Assembly: GCA_933207985.1 (NCBI GenBank)
Contig: OW240916.1
Location: 300,947,561 to 301,011,560 of the forward strand
Direction: 5' to 3'
Source of the DNA: Pelobates cultripes
Lineage: Eukaryota > Chordata > Amphibia > Anura > Pelobatidae
DNA: 64,000 bases
Shown: positions 33,744 to 44,639 of the stretch, piece after piece
Layout: each line of letters opens with the position of its first letter
Position numbering within the stretch: the stretch's first letter is position 1
Made by a program: the position numbers and the translations under genes
The notes under the pieces: model-generated
Told to the model about the DNA's origin: nothing
The model's database searches: none
The model's input: only the letters and a program-made list of their open reading frames with translations

Positions 33744-34629
33744 CAAGTATTCTCATTTAAAAAATTTAAAAATTCAATGAGATCTTTTTCTTCTCCTTTC
33801 CATATGAAAAAAATATCATCAATGTAACGACCATAGGTAACCAAGCTTTCCCCCCAGCCATGTGAGCCATAAATAAATGTATTCTCCCAATGGGCCATAA
33901 ATAAATTAGCATAGCTGGGGGCAAACTTGGTTCCCATGGCCGTCCCATTGATCTGGAGGTAAAAATCCTCTCCATACCAAAAATAATTATTATTTAAAAT
34001 TAACTCAATCCCTTCTAAAATGTATTTAGTTTTACTATCGGTAAAATCTGAACACTTGCTTAAAAAATATTTAACTGCATTGCAACCATATTGGTGGGGA
34101 ATGTTACTATAAAGAGCTGTGACGTCACTTGTGACTAAAAACAATCATTGTTCCAAGTGCAATTTTCTAAAAGATTTAAAACCATAATAGTATCTTTAAT
34201 ATATGAGGTGGTCTTTTTCACTAATGGTTGAAGATGAATATCTACATAGTGAGACAATCTGCTGGATATTGAGTCGATCCCTGCCACTATTGGTCGGCCT
34301 GGGGGATTCTCAATGTCTTTATGGACCTTAGGGAGGAAATAAAACACCGGGGTTTTAGGATATTTTATATTTAAATAGTTGTATTCTTTTTCATTTAAAA
34401 TTTCCAACTCTATCCCTTTTCTAAAGAAACTTTGAAATATTTGGTTCATCTCATTACTCGGATTATGTGTCAGTTTCTTATAGGTGCATTCATCGTTTAA
34501 TATTCTTTTTGCTTCTTTATAATAAAATTCTTTAGACATTAAAACAATCCCCCCCCCCCCCTTGTCTGCTGGTTTAATAACCAAATCGGAATCAGTTTTT
34601 AAATCTTTTAATGCCTTTCTTTCTTGCAT
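33744..34629 (-). pseudogene. PLE reverse transcriptase, broken
   Basis: RT of the Penelope type, related to telomerase RT and distinct from LINE RTs. Visible in order: LVIKPADKGGGGIVLM, VFYFLPKVHKDIENPPGRPIVAG, then the first aspartate box SDVTALYSNIPH, the GTAMGTKFAPSYANLFM box and the catalytic YIDDIFFIW. A one-base frameshift near 34140 separates NDCF from LVTSDV. A 13-base C run (34549-34561, plus strand) encodes the glycine stretch and is a likely slippage site. The frame is cut at 33743 by the LTR, exactly in the residues NENTWG, and continues at 32465. Confidence 0.92.
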
Positions 34630-34677
34630 AGTTAGATTATAATTGAATTTTTCTTTTTTTTCAATTTTTAAATTTTT

Positions 34678-34857
34678 TAACGGACTATATTACGCAGTTT
34701 GCACTATGTTTGTTTTGTCTGTTTTTTATGTCTTGTAGAATTTATACCCTAATGTGAATATAAAGACATAAAGAATATTCAAGGTATTACTGGTGTATAT
34801 CAAGTTTTCTATTAATACCTTTTACCTGTAAATATAGCGCTACACCTTAACAGTTTT
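34678..34857. repeat. PLE inverted-repeat arm (right)
   Basis: Inverted copy of 29943-30127; it sits directly before the target-site duplication at 34859-34872. Confidence 0.93.
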
Positions 34858-34872
34858 TAAGTTACTCTGGTA

Positions 34873-35488
34873 GTCCATAAGGATTTCTGAACAGATGTGT
34901 TTTTAGGTACTTCTAACAATTGGAGACTAGGGGAGAGTCTGATGGGGGTAGGCAGGCTGTTCCAAAAGAAGGGATCAACCATTGATAACTCTTGCAAGCG
35001 CGAATCAGCAGTAAGTGTGCGAGCAGCGGACAGGAGAAGGTCACTGGCAGAGCGGAGAGACCGAGAAGGGGCATATCTATGAATCAGGGAAGAAATGTAA
35101 GAGGAGCTAAAGTTGGTTAGAGCTTTAGAGGTAAGGATTAGTATTTTGAATTGACATCTATATGATACAGGAAGTCAGTGTAAGGATCGACAGAGTGGCA
35201 AGGTATGGGAGGAACGACGGGTGAAAAAGATCGGCATGGCGGCAGCATTCATTACCGCAGTTTAGCTTTTCAGGTGAGGCCAAGATCAAAGATAACACCA
35301 AGACAACGTGCTTGCAAGGATGGACTGATGCAAGCACCATCAACTTGCAGGGAAAGTGAAGAAGGAGGATCAGCATTATGAGGGGGGGAAATAAAAAGCT
35401 CAGTTTTAGAGAGATTGAGTTTCAGAAAGCGAGAGGATATCCAATCAGAAATTGAAGAAAGGCAATTAGTGACATGTTGCAGGAACAC
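34873..35488 (-). pseudogene. L2 reverse transcriptase C-terminal part, internally deleted
   Basis: From 35488 the frame reads [49 protein letters not shown] and GVIFDLGLT. It then jumps, after a deletion of roughly a hundred residues, to AAAMPIFF and HTLPLCRSLH near 35240. It continues to SLIHRYAPSRSLRSASDLL and MVDPFFWNSLPTPIRLSPSL near 34930. That last block is the standard L2 C-terminus. The catalytic box is absent through 5' truncation. The same deletion junction occurs in the L2 segment captured at 41038-41465. Confidence 0.82.
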
Positions 35489-35750
35489 GGGAAGCGATCA
35501 GGGGAGGAGAGATATATCTCGGTGTGATACACTACTATGCATATTACTGTAATTTGTATTTTTTGTGAAGCTCTGTGATACCCTCTTTTTTATTTTCCTG
35601 TATAATAAAATGAATGGCAGGTATTTTATTTGTGGTAACAGGAACTTTTCAATATGATTACCCAATGTTTTCCTTTATTACTGGTTAATAATTTTAACTT
35701 GAGAAAACATGGTTTAAATCAAAATGGAAAATGCAGTTACTAATAACCAG

Positions 35751-37394
35751 TAGTGATGTCCCGAACGGTTCGCCACGAACGGTTCGCCACGGACTCATCA
35801 TTGAGTAAACTTTGACCCTGTACCTCACATTCAGCAGACACATTCCAGCCAATCAGCAGCAGACCCTCCCTCCCAGACCCTCCTGTCACGGCAAGGGTGT
35901 ATAATTTATTATTACACTATGGAATATCATCTTTTAATGTAATTTGTGTAGTAAATGGCACAAATTACAGAGATGCTATTGCTGAGGTCAACAGGGGCTA
36001 CATCTTTTGAAGCTGGGACCCCCACAGAGGTCCGATGACAGAAGGGGTAGTGTGAATGGCATAGCAATGTGAAAAGGATTTTACTACATGGATGTGAAGT
36101 AATCAAGGATCTGCAAGGTGTGAGGTTCTACACTTGGGAAAAGTCTGAATGTCTCTTCATCCATTTGGCATATACCTTGTAAAGGATAGTTCAATCATTT
36201 GAAATGGTAATGGGATTCGTTTCATGAAGATCCTTGTGTTCCAGTATCTTATCCAAGTGAAACATTCATACTTACCCACAGGTTAATAATTAAGCCTCAT
36301 TTTTATTATATTTGGAATGGGACAAGCCCAATCTTTTAATTAAGCCCAAACATGAGTTGCACAACTTAAACCGTGTGGCAGGACTTGTGATGTCCGTCCT
36401 ATTGGATCGTGGGCGGGGCGTGCAACATGTCTTTGGAATGGGAAAACAATAACAAATTCAAAGAGGCAATTATTATTTCTGTGGCAAGTACAGTAGAGGA
36501 GATAAAACCAAAAGTTTGTATGTGACATGTTGTTTTCTGGAACAAAGGAGGTGGTCCCTTAGTATCTACCCCTGGATGAGGCGTGGCAACTCACAGGGTA
36601 TATCTCCTGTGATCCTGAAGGGTGTTTGTGTACTTGCTTGGGGCCAAGATCTAATTTTGAGTGAGTCACCATCTTTCCTTGCCAGAGACCTCCTGGACAT
36701 AAGTTGTACTTTGAAAAACCTAAGTTAGTAATTAGGACTTCTGTATTTTATCCTTTTTGTTTTTATCTGTTGTTGGTGTAAATAATTTGTTTATCATATA
36801 TTGTTATATGCACTGTGACTATCTTTTGTTCAAAATAAACATTCATTTATTAAGTTTTGCCTTTGTCTGGTTAAGAATCACGTTACCTGAAGAGACTAGT
36901 TAGTATTTTTGTAATAACGTGAATATTATACTAAGTAATATTTGGTGGGTTTTATTGTTGATTTACCTGGGGGACCAAGGCACCCCATTTATAAATTGTC
37001 TTGGTGGTGGCAGCGTTAAAATAGTAATAGTTATATTATTATGTTTACGTGTGGGTGGTGTTAAAGGGGGATTTTGTCATTATTTCTGGTCTAGTGCAGA
37101 CAAATAGTGAACTTTAACCCTTTCACAACCACAACTACGTCACACACACTCTTGGAGTAGGGTGTGTTCGTGACACCTCCCACCTCCTGGACAGCATCCA
37201 TTTTGAAGCTGCCTTTTTAGTGAGCTGTCCAGGAGGTGGGAGGGCCTGGGAGGGAGGGTCTGCTGCTGATTGGCTGGAATGTGTCTGCTGACTGTAAGGT
37301 ACAGGGTCAAAGTTTACTCAATGATGAGTCCGCGGCGAACCGTTCTTGGCGAACCATTCGCGAACCATTCGGCGAACAGTTCGGGAAATCACTA
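35751..37394. mobile_element. hAT-type transposon with long inverted ends, non-autonomous
   Basis: Ends TAGTGATGTCCCGAAC (35751) and its near-complement ending at 37394. The 8-bp target duplication ATAACCAG lies at 35743-35750 and 37395-37402. The inverted ends extend about 130 bp (35751-35882 against 37250-37394) and include CAGACACATTCCAGCCAATC. A further inner hairpin (CTCCCACCTCCTGGACAG and complement) lies at 37178-37241. The interior has no transposase frame. A polyadenylation-like AATAAA lies at about 36834. Eight-base duplication and TAGTGATG ends fit hAT. Confidence 0.85.
35883..37110. other. Interior of the hAT element, origin unknown
   Basis: The left inverted end is interrupted just after CCCTCC by TGTCACGGCAAGG, while the right end continues with the inner hairpin. 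So the interior may be a separate insertion; TGTCACGG and a later GGTGGTGGCAGCG (37005-37017) are reminiscent of an LTR start and a primer site. No matching LTR end or duplication was found. The short frames here are not recognisable. Confidence 0.3.
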
Positions 37395-37402
37395 ATAACC
37401 AG

Positions 37403-39466
37403 TATGATTTCAAATTTAAAAAAAATGTAAATAAATAAAGGGGCATCATTTCTTTATTGTGACACACCCTCAGTGCTTATGACACTTCCTTAGATGTTGG
37501 AATATTTCACCATATTCAATGTATCATGCAAAAAGAGAAGAAGAAACGTTAGTAATGTAGTAGACCATATAGATATTTCATATTACCTAAAACAAATGTA
37601 AGACCAACTTTGCACTTAACCTTCACCTCAAAAGGACTTTCAGACTAGAGCTCTAAGTTCCATAGCTGAGCTTTGCTGGACTTGTTCCTGTGAGTACCAG
37701 AAAAGTTGGCTTGCAGACTGTATCCAGAGTTAAAATATATTTTATGTAAATACAGTATGTGCTACTGCACATGTTTTGTCTGATCTATGCCATTAATATT
37801 GTGAGTTTATTGTACCTTTGTTTTATCTTGGTCACATATCAACTATCTGTGAGGTCATCCCTATCAATGTTTTCTTTTTCTATTTTGCGTAATGCTTAGA
37901 AATTATACTGAAAAGACATACACTAAGGGTGTTTCACTACAAAATAACTTTGTGTGCCCTTTTATTTTATTTTTATAATGTTCACATAAGAATTTCCAGA
38001 ACTGTGGTGCTTAAGGTTATTATTTTTTTGTAGCTAATGTAATTAAATGGTAACAAATATTTTAAAGATTATTAATGAGACGAAAATTGTGAAGGTTACA
38101 TTCTTTCGTAAGTCTCAATTTAACCTTTGCCGATGCTACATCTAACATTTGAAGATATATCCACAAGCTTCATGAACACGTTATAAAACTGTTAATTAAA
38201 ACCTTTTATTTCTTTAATGTGCATCTAAGTCCTTTGTGTATAAAGACATTAAATAAAAAGCCCATTAAGTTCTGAAACAAGAACTTTTATGATTTTTATA
38301 AGTTTTCAAGATGAATTGAACTTAAAAGCAATATCAAATTTGCTATTCATTTTAAACTTTGTCATGTACATGTAAGTCTTGCATTAAAAGCTTTGCATAT
38401 AATCAAGACACAGACCCAAAGAAGATTTGCTATCACCGTGACCAGTTTGTCTGAAATAGTGGGTGAAAGGCATATCCATCATTTATCTATAAATCTATCC
38501 ATCCATTCATCCAATCAGCCATTCATCGCTTTAGCCATCCTTCCATGTTAGAGATTTGTCTTGCTGTTTACAAAGAGCTAATCCATTAAAATACAACAAG
38601 CTTCATGCAGAATTAATTTATTATAGTTAATATATTACTATAGTTAATTACAAAAAGTTTCCATTTTTTTTACATTGAAAATAATTAAACTGCATTATCT
38701 GTATATGCAAAACCACCAGAGTTACAGTTAAATGTACAGCCTTAAACGCTTTTACACTATTGTCCACACTCTGCTCATAATAAATGACAATTTAAACAGA
38801 TATTTAAAAAAAACTTGCATTTATTTAAAATATCAAATCGACACTCTGGTTATCAATAGATGTTTAATGACTTTAATTTAGTTTTGCCCTAATTAATATT
38901 ACATGCCTCCTTCATGCCCAAAAGACTTCCTTATCAGTGTATGTACATAGCCCAGCATCTAATAATATTTAGAGTTAGCTGTTTTTATTTAACAGCTTAA
39001 CTGCAGGCACTCAAAATAAACTACAATAGGTTGTGATACCCTTACTAAATATATTCCTGGATGTTCTCACTCCAGAGCTGGATTAAGTTTGCACAGGGCT
39101 CAAGGCAAGGTGCCAAATTGGGGCCCCATCATAGAGCCCTAGGCAGCCACTGTTGAAGGCACTCAGAATCTTTACTGCAACCCAGTAAAGACCCATAGGA
39201 AACAGCAGTGTCAATTCCATTACTGTGTAAAAAAAAAAAAAAAAAAAAGTGCTGAGCCTTTTCCTCTATAAGAACTAATAGTTAAATAGGCAGGCAGTCT
39301 GATAGGAACAAATAAAAAATTCCAAGTAAATATACATTGTCCTATGTTTTCTTAGATACATACTCAACTAAATTACATCCTGGCAGGGGAACAATAGTGT
39401 TCTTCAACTGACCAGTCATCATCCTCAGATCACTGAAGCTAGACTTTACACTATTATATGTTTCTA
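37403..39466. other. AT-rich DNA without recognisable gene
   Basis: No repeat family except a degenerate ATCC/ATTC run (38478-38540) and an A20 tract (39229-39248). 37900-38460 is a repeat-free AT-rich stretch. Confidence 0.45.
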
Positions 39467-39606
39467 TCAAGAGGACAAAGTCTTAAATTAGAGGGTCAAA
39501 GCTTTAACAATAATATCAGGGAGTATTTATTTACTGAGAGGGTAGACGATGCATGGAATAGTCTTCCAGTTGAAGTGGTAGAGGTCCACACAGTGAGGGA
39601 GTTTCT
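39467..39606 (+). mobile_element. CR1 family B fragment
   Basis: Matches the RT C-terminal coding block of the 25-26 kb copies (GGACA.AGTCTTAAATTAGAG through GGAATAG.CTTCCAG), with about a dozen substitutions, and ends at GAGTTT. It has no 3' tail, so it is an internal fragment or a decayed copy older than the others. Confidence 0.8.
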
Positions 39607-40545
39607 GTGTAACTGTTTTATAAAGCCCTAAAGAAATGCCCAAGATCAAAACATGCTCAAACAAGCATCTTTGTTGGTAAGAGTTAATATTTTCAACCCC
39701 TATAGGGCACAGGAAACCAATATAATGAATGACAGAGGGGTGACCCTGGCAGAAGCAATCATTATGGACTGTTGGGAGACAGTATGGTGTCTGAAAAGAC
39801 TAATCAGAAGAGAATTACAGTAACCAATGAGAGAAATAACAAAAGCACAAACAAGCTCCTTCTAGTAGAATCTTAGAAAATAATTTTTCATTGGAAAACT
39901 CACCAACTCAGCTATAGTCTTGATTTATTATTTAGCTTGAATTTTGTAATATGGTTTTCAGTGCATCACATTTCACTGCTTAGAGAATAATCCCTGAATC
40001 AACTGTTTCTAGAATACAGCACACAGTGAATGATTGAACACAACTGAATAAAACATTGAAAATGGCTTGTAACTTTTGGTAACCATTTTCTTTATTATTA
40101 TTTTTACAATCCAATTTAGTCCAGGCATAGCAAGGCCACGCAGTGCAAAAGAGTTGGAGAACAAACACATTAGGGCTATGTATAAAAATGTCTCTTCTGA
40201 AAAATGGTGCAAACATGGAAAATAGAAGGAGTCACCAATGGAATGTGTCTACTGATGTCCCAGGTGACTATCCCACTATTAATAATTTAGAACACTTTTC
40301 AGATGATTGATAGGGAGTCAAGATGTAGGCACACATTTCCAGGATAGATGTATGGATTACTTCATTTTATTTTATTTTCCAGATCTCACAAAAACATAAA
40401 TTCTAGAAATGTTCTGCTCCCCTTTAAGATTTGGGTGATTTGCAGTAATGTGCAATCAAAACATCTGCCTTCTCACACTGTAAAGAGTTGATTCCTCTAC
40501 CTGGCCCTGTTCTTATTAACTCATTAGAATGCGTCTTTGTATATA
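39607..40545. other. No gene recognised
   Basis: AT-rich, no open frame with recognisable content. Confidence 0.45.
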
Positions 40546-40829
40546 CACTGAACAAAATTATAAACGCAACACTTTTGTTTTTGCCCCCATTTTTCGTGAG
40601 CTGAACTCAAAGATCTAAGACTTTTTCTATGTGCACAAAAGGCCTATTCTCTCAAATATTGTTCACAAAGCTGTCAATCTGTGTTAGTGAGCACTTCTCA
40701 TTTGCCGAGATAGTCCATCCATCTCACAGGTGTGGCATATCAAGAAGCTGATGATTAATGCAAAGGTGTGCCTTATGCTGGCCACAATAAAAGGCCACTC
40801 TAAAATGTGCAGTTTTATTACACAGCACA

Positions 40830-42170
40830 ATGCCACAGATGTCGCAAGTTTTGAGGGAGCGTGCAATTGGCGTGCTGACTGCAGGAATGCCCACCAAAGC
40901 TGTTGCCCATGAATTGAATAATCATTTCTCTACCATAAGCCGTCTCCAAAGGCTTTTCAGAGAATTCAGCAGTACATTCAACCGGCCTCACAACCGCAGA
41001 CCACGTCTAACCACATCAGCCCAGGACCTCCACATAGGCATGGCGGCAGCATTCATTACCGCAGTTTAGCTTTTCAGGTGAGGCCAAGATCAAAGATAAC
41101 ACCAAGACAACGAGCTTGCAAGGATGGACTGACGCAAGCACCATCAACTTGCAGGGAAAGTGAAGGAGGAGGATCAGCATTATGAGGGGGGAAAATAAAA
41201 AGCTCAGTTTTAGAGAGATTAAGTTTCAGAAAGCGAGAGGACCTCCAATCAGAAATTGAAGAAAGGCAATCAGTGACACATTGCAGGAACACAGGAAGCG
41301 ATCAGGGGAGGAGAGATGTATCTGGGTGTCATCGGCATACAGATGGTAGCGGAATCCAAAGGAGTTAATGAGTTTGCCAAGAGAGGCAGTATAAAGAGAG
41401 AACAGAAAGGGACCAAGTCCTTGGGGGACTCCAACAGAGACAGGGCAAGAGGAGGAGGTGTTATTGCCACCCGGACAGCTGCTGCAACAATTGGTTTGCA
41501 TAACCAAAAAACTTCTGCACAAACTGTCAGAAAATGTCTCAAGGAAGCTCATATTCATGCTCGTCGTCCTCATTGGGTTCTCGACCTGACTGCAGTTCGT
41601 CATCGTAACCTACTTGAGTGGGCAAAGTTTCACATTCAATGGCATCTGGCACTTTGGAGAGGTGTTCTCTTCATGGATGAATCCTGGTTTTCAATGTACA
41701 GGGCAGATGACAGACAGCGTGTATGGCATTGTGTGGGTGAGCATTTTGTTGATGTCAACGTAGTGGATCGAGTGGCCCGTGGTGGGTTAAGGTTATGGTA
41801 TGGGCAATGTTATTGATGGCATTTTCAATGCACAGAGATACTGTGAGAGCCTGAGGCCCATTGTTGTGCCATTCATCCACGACCTTCACCTCCTGTTGCA
41901 GCATAATGATGAATTGCCCCATGTTGCAAGGAACTGTACACAATTCCTGGAAGCTGAAAACATCACAGTTCTTGCATGGCCAGCATATTCACCGGACATG
42001 TCACCCATTGAGCATGTTTGGGATACTCTAGATCGGTGTATATGACAGCGTGTTCCAGGTCCTGCCACTATCCAGCAACTTCGCACAGCCATTGAAGAGG
42101 AGTGGACTAGCATTCCACACAATAAACCACCTGATCAACTCTATGCAAAGGAAATGTGTTGCACTGTGTG
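40830..42170 (+). pseudogene. Tc1 transposase, inactivated
   Basis: Cut-and-paste transposase of the DDE superfamily. The N-terminal DNA-binding part is intact to 41037 (MPQMSQVLRERAIGVLTAGM, a helix-turn-helix, then RPHNRRPRLTTSAQ). It is interrupted by antisense L2 and resumes at about 41468 with [12 protein letters not shown]. The catalytic part shows the first aspartate in FMDESWF. A deletion and frame loss follow at GLRLWYGQCY (about 41800). The second-aspartate region reads QHNDELPH where related enzymes have QHDN. The last acidic residue is in SPIEHVWD, followed by a TGA near 42042. It cannot work, but its inverted ends are still recognisable. Confidence 0.9.
41038..41465 (-). mobile_element. 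Captured internal L2 segment inside Tc1
   Basis: Minus-strand L2 RT code: [20 protein letters not shown], then [13 protein letters not shown] with the catalytic box, then [32 protein letters not shown] and GVIFDLGLT. It has neither an L2 3' UTR nor a tail, and no clear target duplication; about 35 bases of Tc1 appear to be missing at the join. By eye about 14 differences in 300 bases separate it from 35229-35516. It shares that copy's internal deletion but extends farther 5', so it came from another member of the same deleted L2 lineage. Confidence 0.87.
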
Positions 42171-42520
42171 AAGGAAATGGTGGTCACACCAGATACTGAC
42201 TGATTTTTGGACCCCCCTGGACCTCCCCAATACAGTAAAACTGCACATTTTAGAGTGGCCTTTTTATTGTGGCCAGCCTAAGGCACACCTGTGCAATAAT
42301 CATGCTGTCTAATCAGCATTTTGATATGATGAGGTGAGGTGAATAGATTATCTCGGCAAAGAAGAAGTGCTCACTAACACAGATTTAGACAGATTTGTGA
42401 ACAATATTTTAGAGAAATAGGCATTTTGTGTACATAGAAAAAGTCTTAGATCTTTGAGTTCAGCTCATGAAAAATAGGGGCAAAAACAAAAGTGTTGTGT
42501 TTATAATTTTGTTCAGTGTA

Positions 42521-42996
42521 AAATCCATCTGTTGATTAAGTAGGTAAGTACGTTTCCAACAACGATTCTAGAGGGATTCACCATACAGTGAAAATGTTAC
42601 CGTAATTTTGTATGATGACAACCAACATCTAAATAGTTTGCACTGAAACAGTTAACAACCGCAGTCAGACATTGAATTACATTTTTAAGACACTTCACCT
42701 TCAAAATAGGCGCATGATGAAAATATGATTAAAAAAACTTGGTGCAACAGAATTAAGTAGAAAAGCAAAATCTAACCTTGAATTTGCACTTGCAGTGAAC
42801 TGTTCCAGGTGACATCAGACTGTCCTAGATAGCATAGATAGATTGGATAGATTAGATAGATATTTTACATGCAAACACACTTTTGTTAAAAACCAAGCCA
42901 ACTAGATGTCAAAATATTGAAACTAATACATTCAAAAATCTACTGTAACTTACACAAGAGTTTTAAAATGCCAGATTTATAAAATATAATTTTAAA

Positions 42997-43044
<48 letters not shown>

Positions 43045-43870
43045 CCATTAATCATTGTCAGTAAACATTTCACTGTAAATAATATTTGTTTAATTACAGC
43101 AGTAAAGGTTATTCACTTTGTAAGTGCAGTTATATTGAAACCAGTTATGTGCATTATGCCGGTTGAATTTAAAAAGAGCTTCTTAAGTGCTAGTAATGTC
43201 GTTATGAACCTCTTGTCGGATTGATTTGTATAGATGTGCTAGGAATTGCTTGCCCTGGATGTGCTTGATTGGCAAGTCTGGCTACATTTGAAGCAGAATT
43301 ATTCTGGGATTTTCTCCTCAAATATTAACTTGTTTAGATTGGAACAGTAGCATCAGATAATCATATATAATAAGTATGTTTGGCAAACTCCAAAAGCAGT
43401 TATAGCTGATGTTACTGCATATAGTTTAACATTACATTTCTTATTATGATGAAAGTGTAGCAAAAACTGAAAGTTGATGTATCTTAAGCTACGTAAGTGA
43501 TTTATTGAAGTACCAAGAACACGGTCCACTGGATTTTGGATACATTTTGCAGGTTAGTATACATGTGGTAGGCAAATGGTTATTTCAGGCAAAAAGCTTA
43601 TGAGTAGGCAAATTATTATTTGACCCTTAATACACCATTTGTCTTGGCAAAAGTATTTTGCCTAACTAGAGTTCAGGCAAATCAGGCAATCTGGGAAATA
43701 TCTGGGAACATTGCCCCTTCTCGCCAGTAGCTACTCAGGCAACCCTAGACGCTTGCCACTGTTAGCCAAATACTAGAAAAGGATATGGCGTAAACTGCGC
43801 CCAGAAATCATACGTACATAGAATTTCAGAGGGTACAATGCTGCGTACCTCAGGGTAACAAAAAAAAGAA
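42521..43870. other. AT-rich DNA with simple repeats
   Basis: A GATA-like run at 42827-42866 and a pure (TA)n tract at 42998-43041. No gene recognised. Confidence 0.6.
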
Positions 43871-44420
43871 CAATAATGGTACAGTACAGTATGATAGAGT
43901 GCAAATTATGCAGATAGTAGCTATAGGAGAACCACTCACATTTAATAGAGCTATATTAGAGATCTGCTGTATTGCACGTGGATGGTACAATCTCTGTCTA
44001 AGGATATATGGTGGTATAAGTAATGCTGGTCCTCCAGATGCAAATGCAGATATGCGTGGTATATATGGAAGTAGAAGAGCAGAAAAACTCCAATGGTGTA
44101 GTAAGTACTATAATTTGGAATTTAAAAAGAAGTAATGCACTTACATTTTTGAGAGCAAGGCCTGCTCTAGCTATCACAGCATGGGTGGTATAATCCCCAT
44201 CTCACAACACTTTTGAAAAAGCCTCTGGACAGGCGAAACACATCAAGTGGGAAACTCTTACTCAATTTTAGGACACCTTTATTGTTCTTATGTTTTTATG
44301 TTTTAAAGAATAAATAGTTATTTTTACATATAAGTATTTGTCTCCTGTTTGCTACCTGGTACCATCAAATCCTGAGGTGGGGATTATACCACCGATGCTT
44401 TGATAGCTAGAGCAGGAATT
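43871..44420. repeat. Possible PLE terminal-region remnant with 44-bp inverted repeat
   Basis: Arms 44161-44204 and 44373-44416 are complementary with a few mismatches (CCTGCTCTAGCTATCA..GTGGTATAATCCCCA). The sequence before them (CCACTCACA, TATATGGAAGTAGA) shares words with the PLE 3' region at 30160-30290. A hammerhead-like motif sits between the arms. Confidence 0.5.
44208..44249 (+). ncRNA. Degenerate hammerhead-like motif (candidate)
   Basis: CACTT, TTGAAAA, A, GCCTCTGGACAGGC (stem GCCT/AGGC), GAAAC, ACATC, AAGTG. The outer CACTT and AAGTG pair perfectly as stem I. The core TTGAAAA departs from CUGANGA, so activity is unlikely. The architecture matches 30551-30590 and 45892-45936. Confidence 0.35.
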
Positions 44421-44639
44421 TGTTTATGTTTAACCATCAGAATGGCAAGCATTTAGAACCAGTAAAGAAGTTATGTTCAAATGGCCTTGTGAGATTTTAT
44501 TTTTAGATATCAACCGAGCTAATCGTGATGTAAAAAATATTGTTTGTAAACTCTTCATTCCCCTTTCCTATCATGCTGCAAGTAGGGGCATGTCTACTAA
44601 AGGGTGGGCAGCCAGTGGTTGCCTGCTGCATTATGTTTC

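Larger units (their letters stand above)
29833..34858 (-). mobile_element. Penelope-like element (PLE) with RT and GIY-YIG domains
   Basis: Inserted into the L2. The 14-bp direct repeat AAGTTACTCTGGTA occurs at 29819-29832 and 34859-34872. On the minus strand the order is: a short 5' block that is an inverted copy of 3' sequence (34857-34678), RT frames, a solo LTR insertion (32471-33738), RT C-terminus and GIY-YIG endonuclease, then a long 3' region. The 3' region carries a hammerhead-like motif (30551-30590) and the matching inverted arm (29943-30127). Without the LTR it is about 3.75 kb. The N-terminal region expected before the RT is short, so the copy is 5'-truncated and then joined to the inverted block, a known PLE arrangement. 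Confidence 0.9.
29512..35525 (-). mobile_element. L2-type LINE, split by a Penelope-like element
   Basis: Two parts read on the minus strand. 35525-34873 is the C-terminal RT portion and 29820-29512 is the 3' UTR. The UTR has AGCGCTGCGTAATTAGTTGGCGC, TATATAAATACC and an ATTATT-rich tail, the normal end of a vertebrate L2. Joining across the PLE needs only removal of 29821-34860 and one copy of the 14-bp duplication. The copy is 5'-truncated at about 35525 and carries an internal ORF deletion described under 34873-35488. Confidence 0.85.
40546..42518 (+). mobile_element. Tc1-like DNA transposon, interrupted
   Basis: Flanked by TA (40544-40545 and 42519-42520). The ends start CACTGAACAAAATTATAAAC, and the inverted repeats run about 270 bp (40546-40818 and 42236-42518). 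The transposase lies between them on the plus strand. An L2 segment (41038-41465) replaces a short piece of transposase code. The ends and transposase look like the widespread fish/amphibian Tc1 type. Confidence 0.93.

Noticed and set aside
35883..37110. Full LTR retrotransposon inside the hAT element
   Set aside because: A TGTCACGG start and GGTGGTGGCAGCG word are suggestive, but no second LTR, end or target duplication could be found; kept only as an unknown interior.
41316..41816. 166-aa plus-strand frame that looks like one protein
   Set aside because: Its first third is antisense L2 and the remainder is Tc1 transposase; a chance fusion across the filler.
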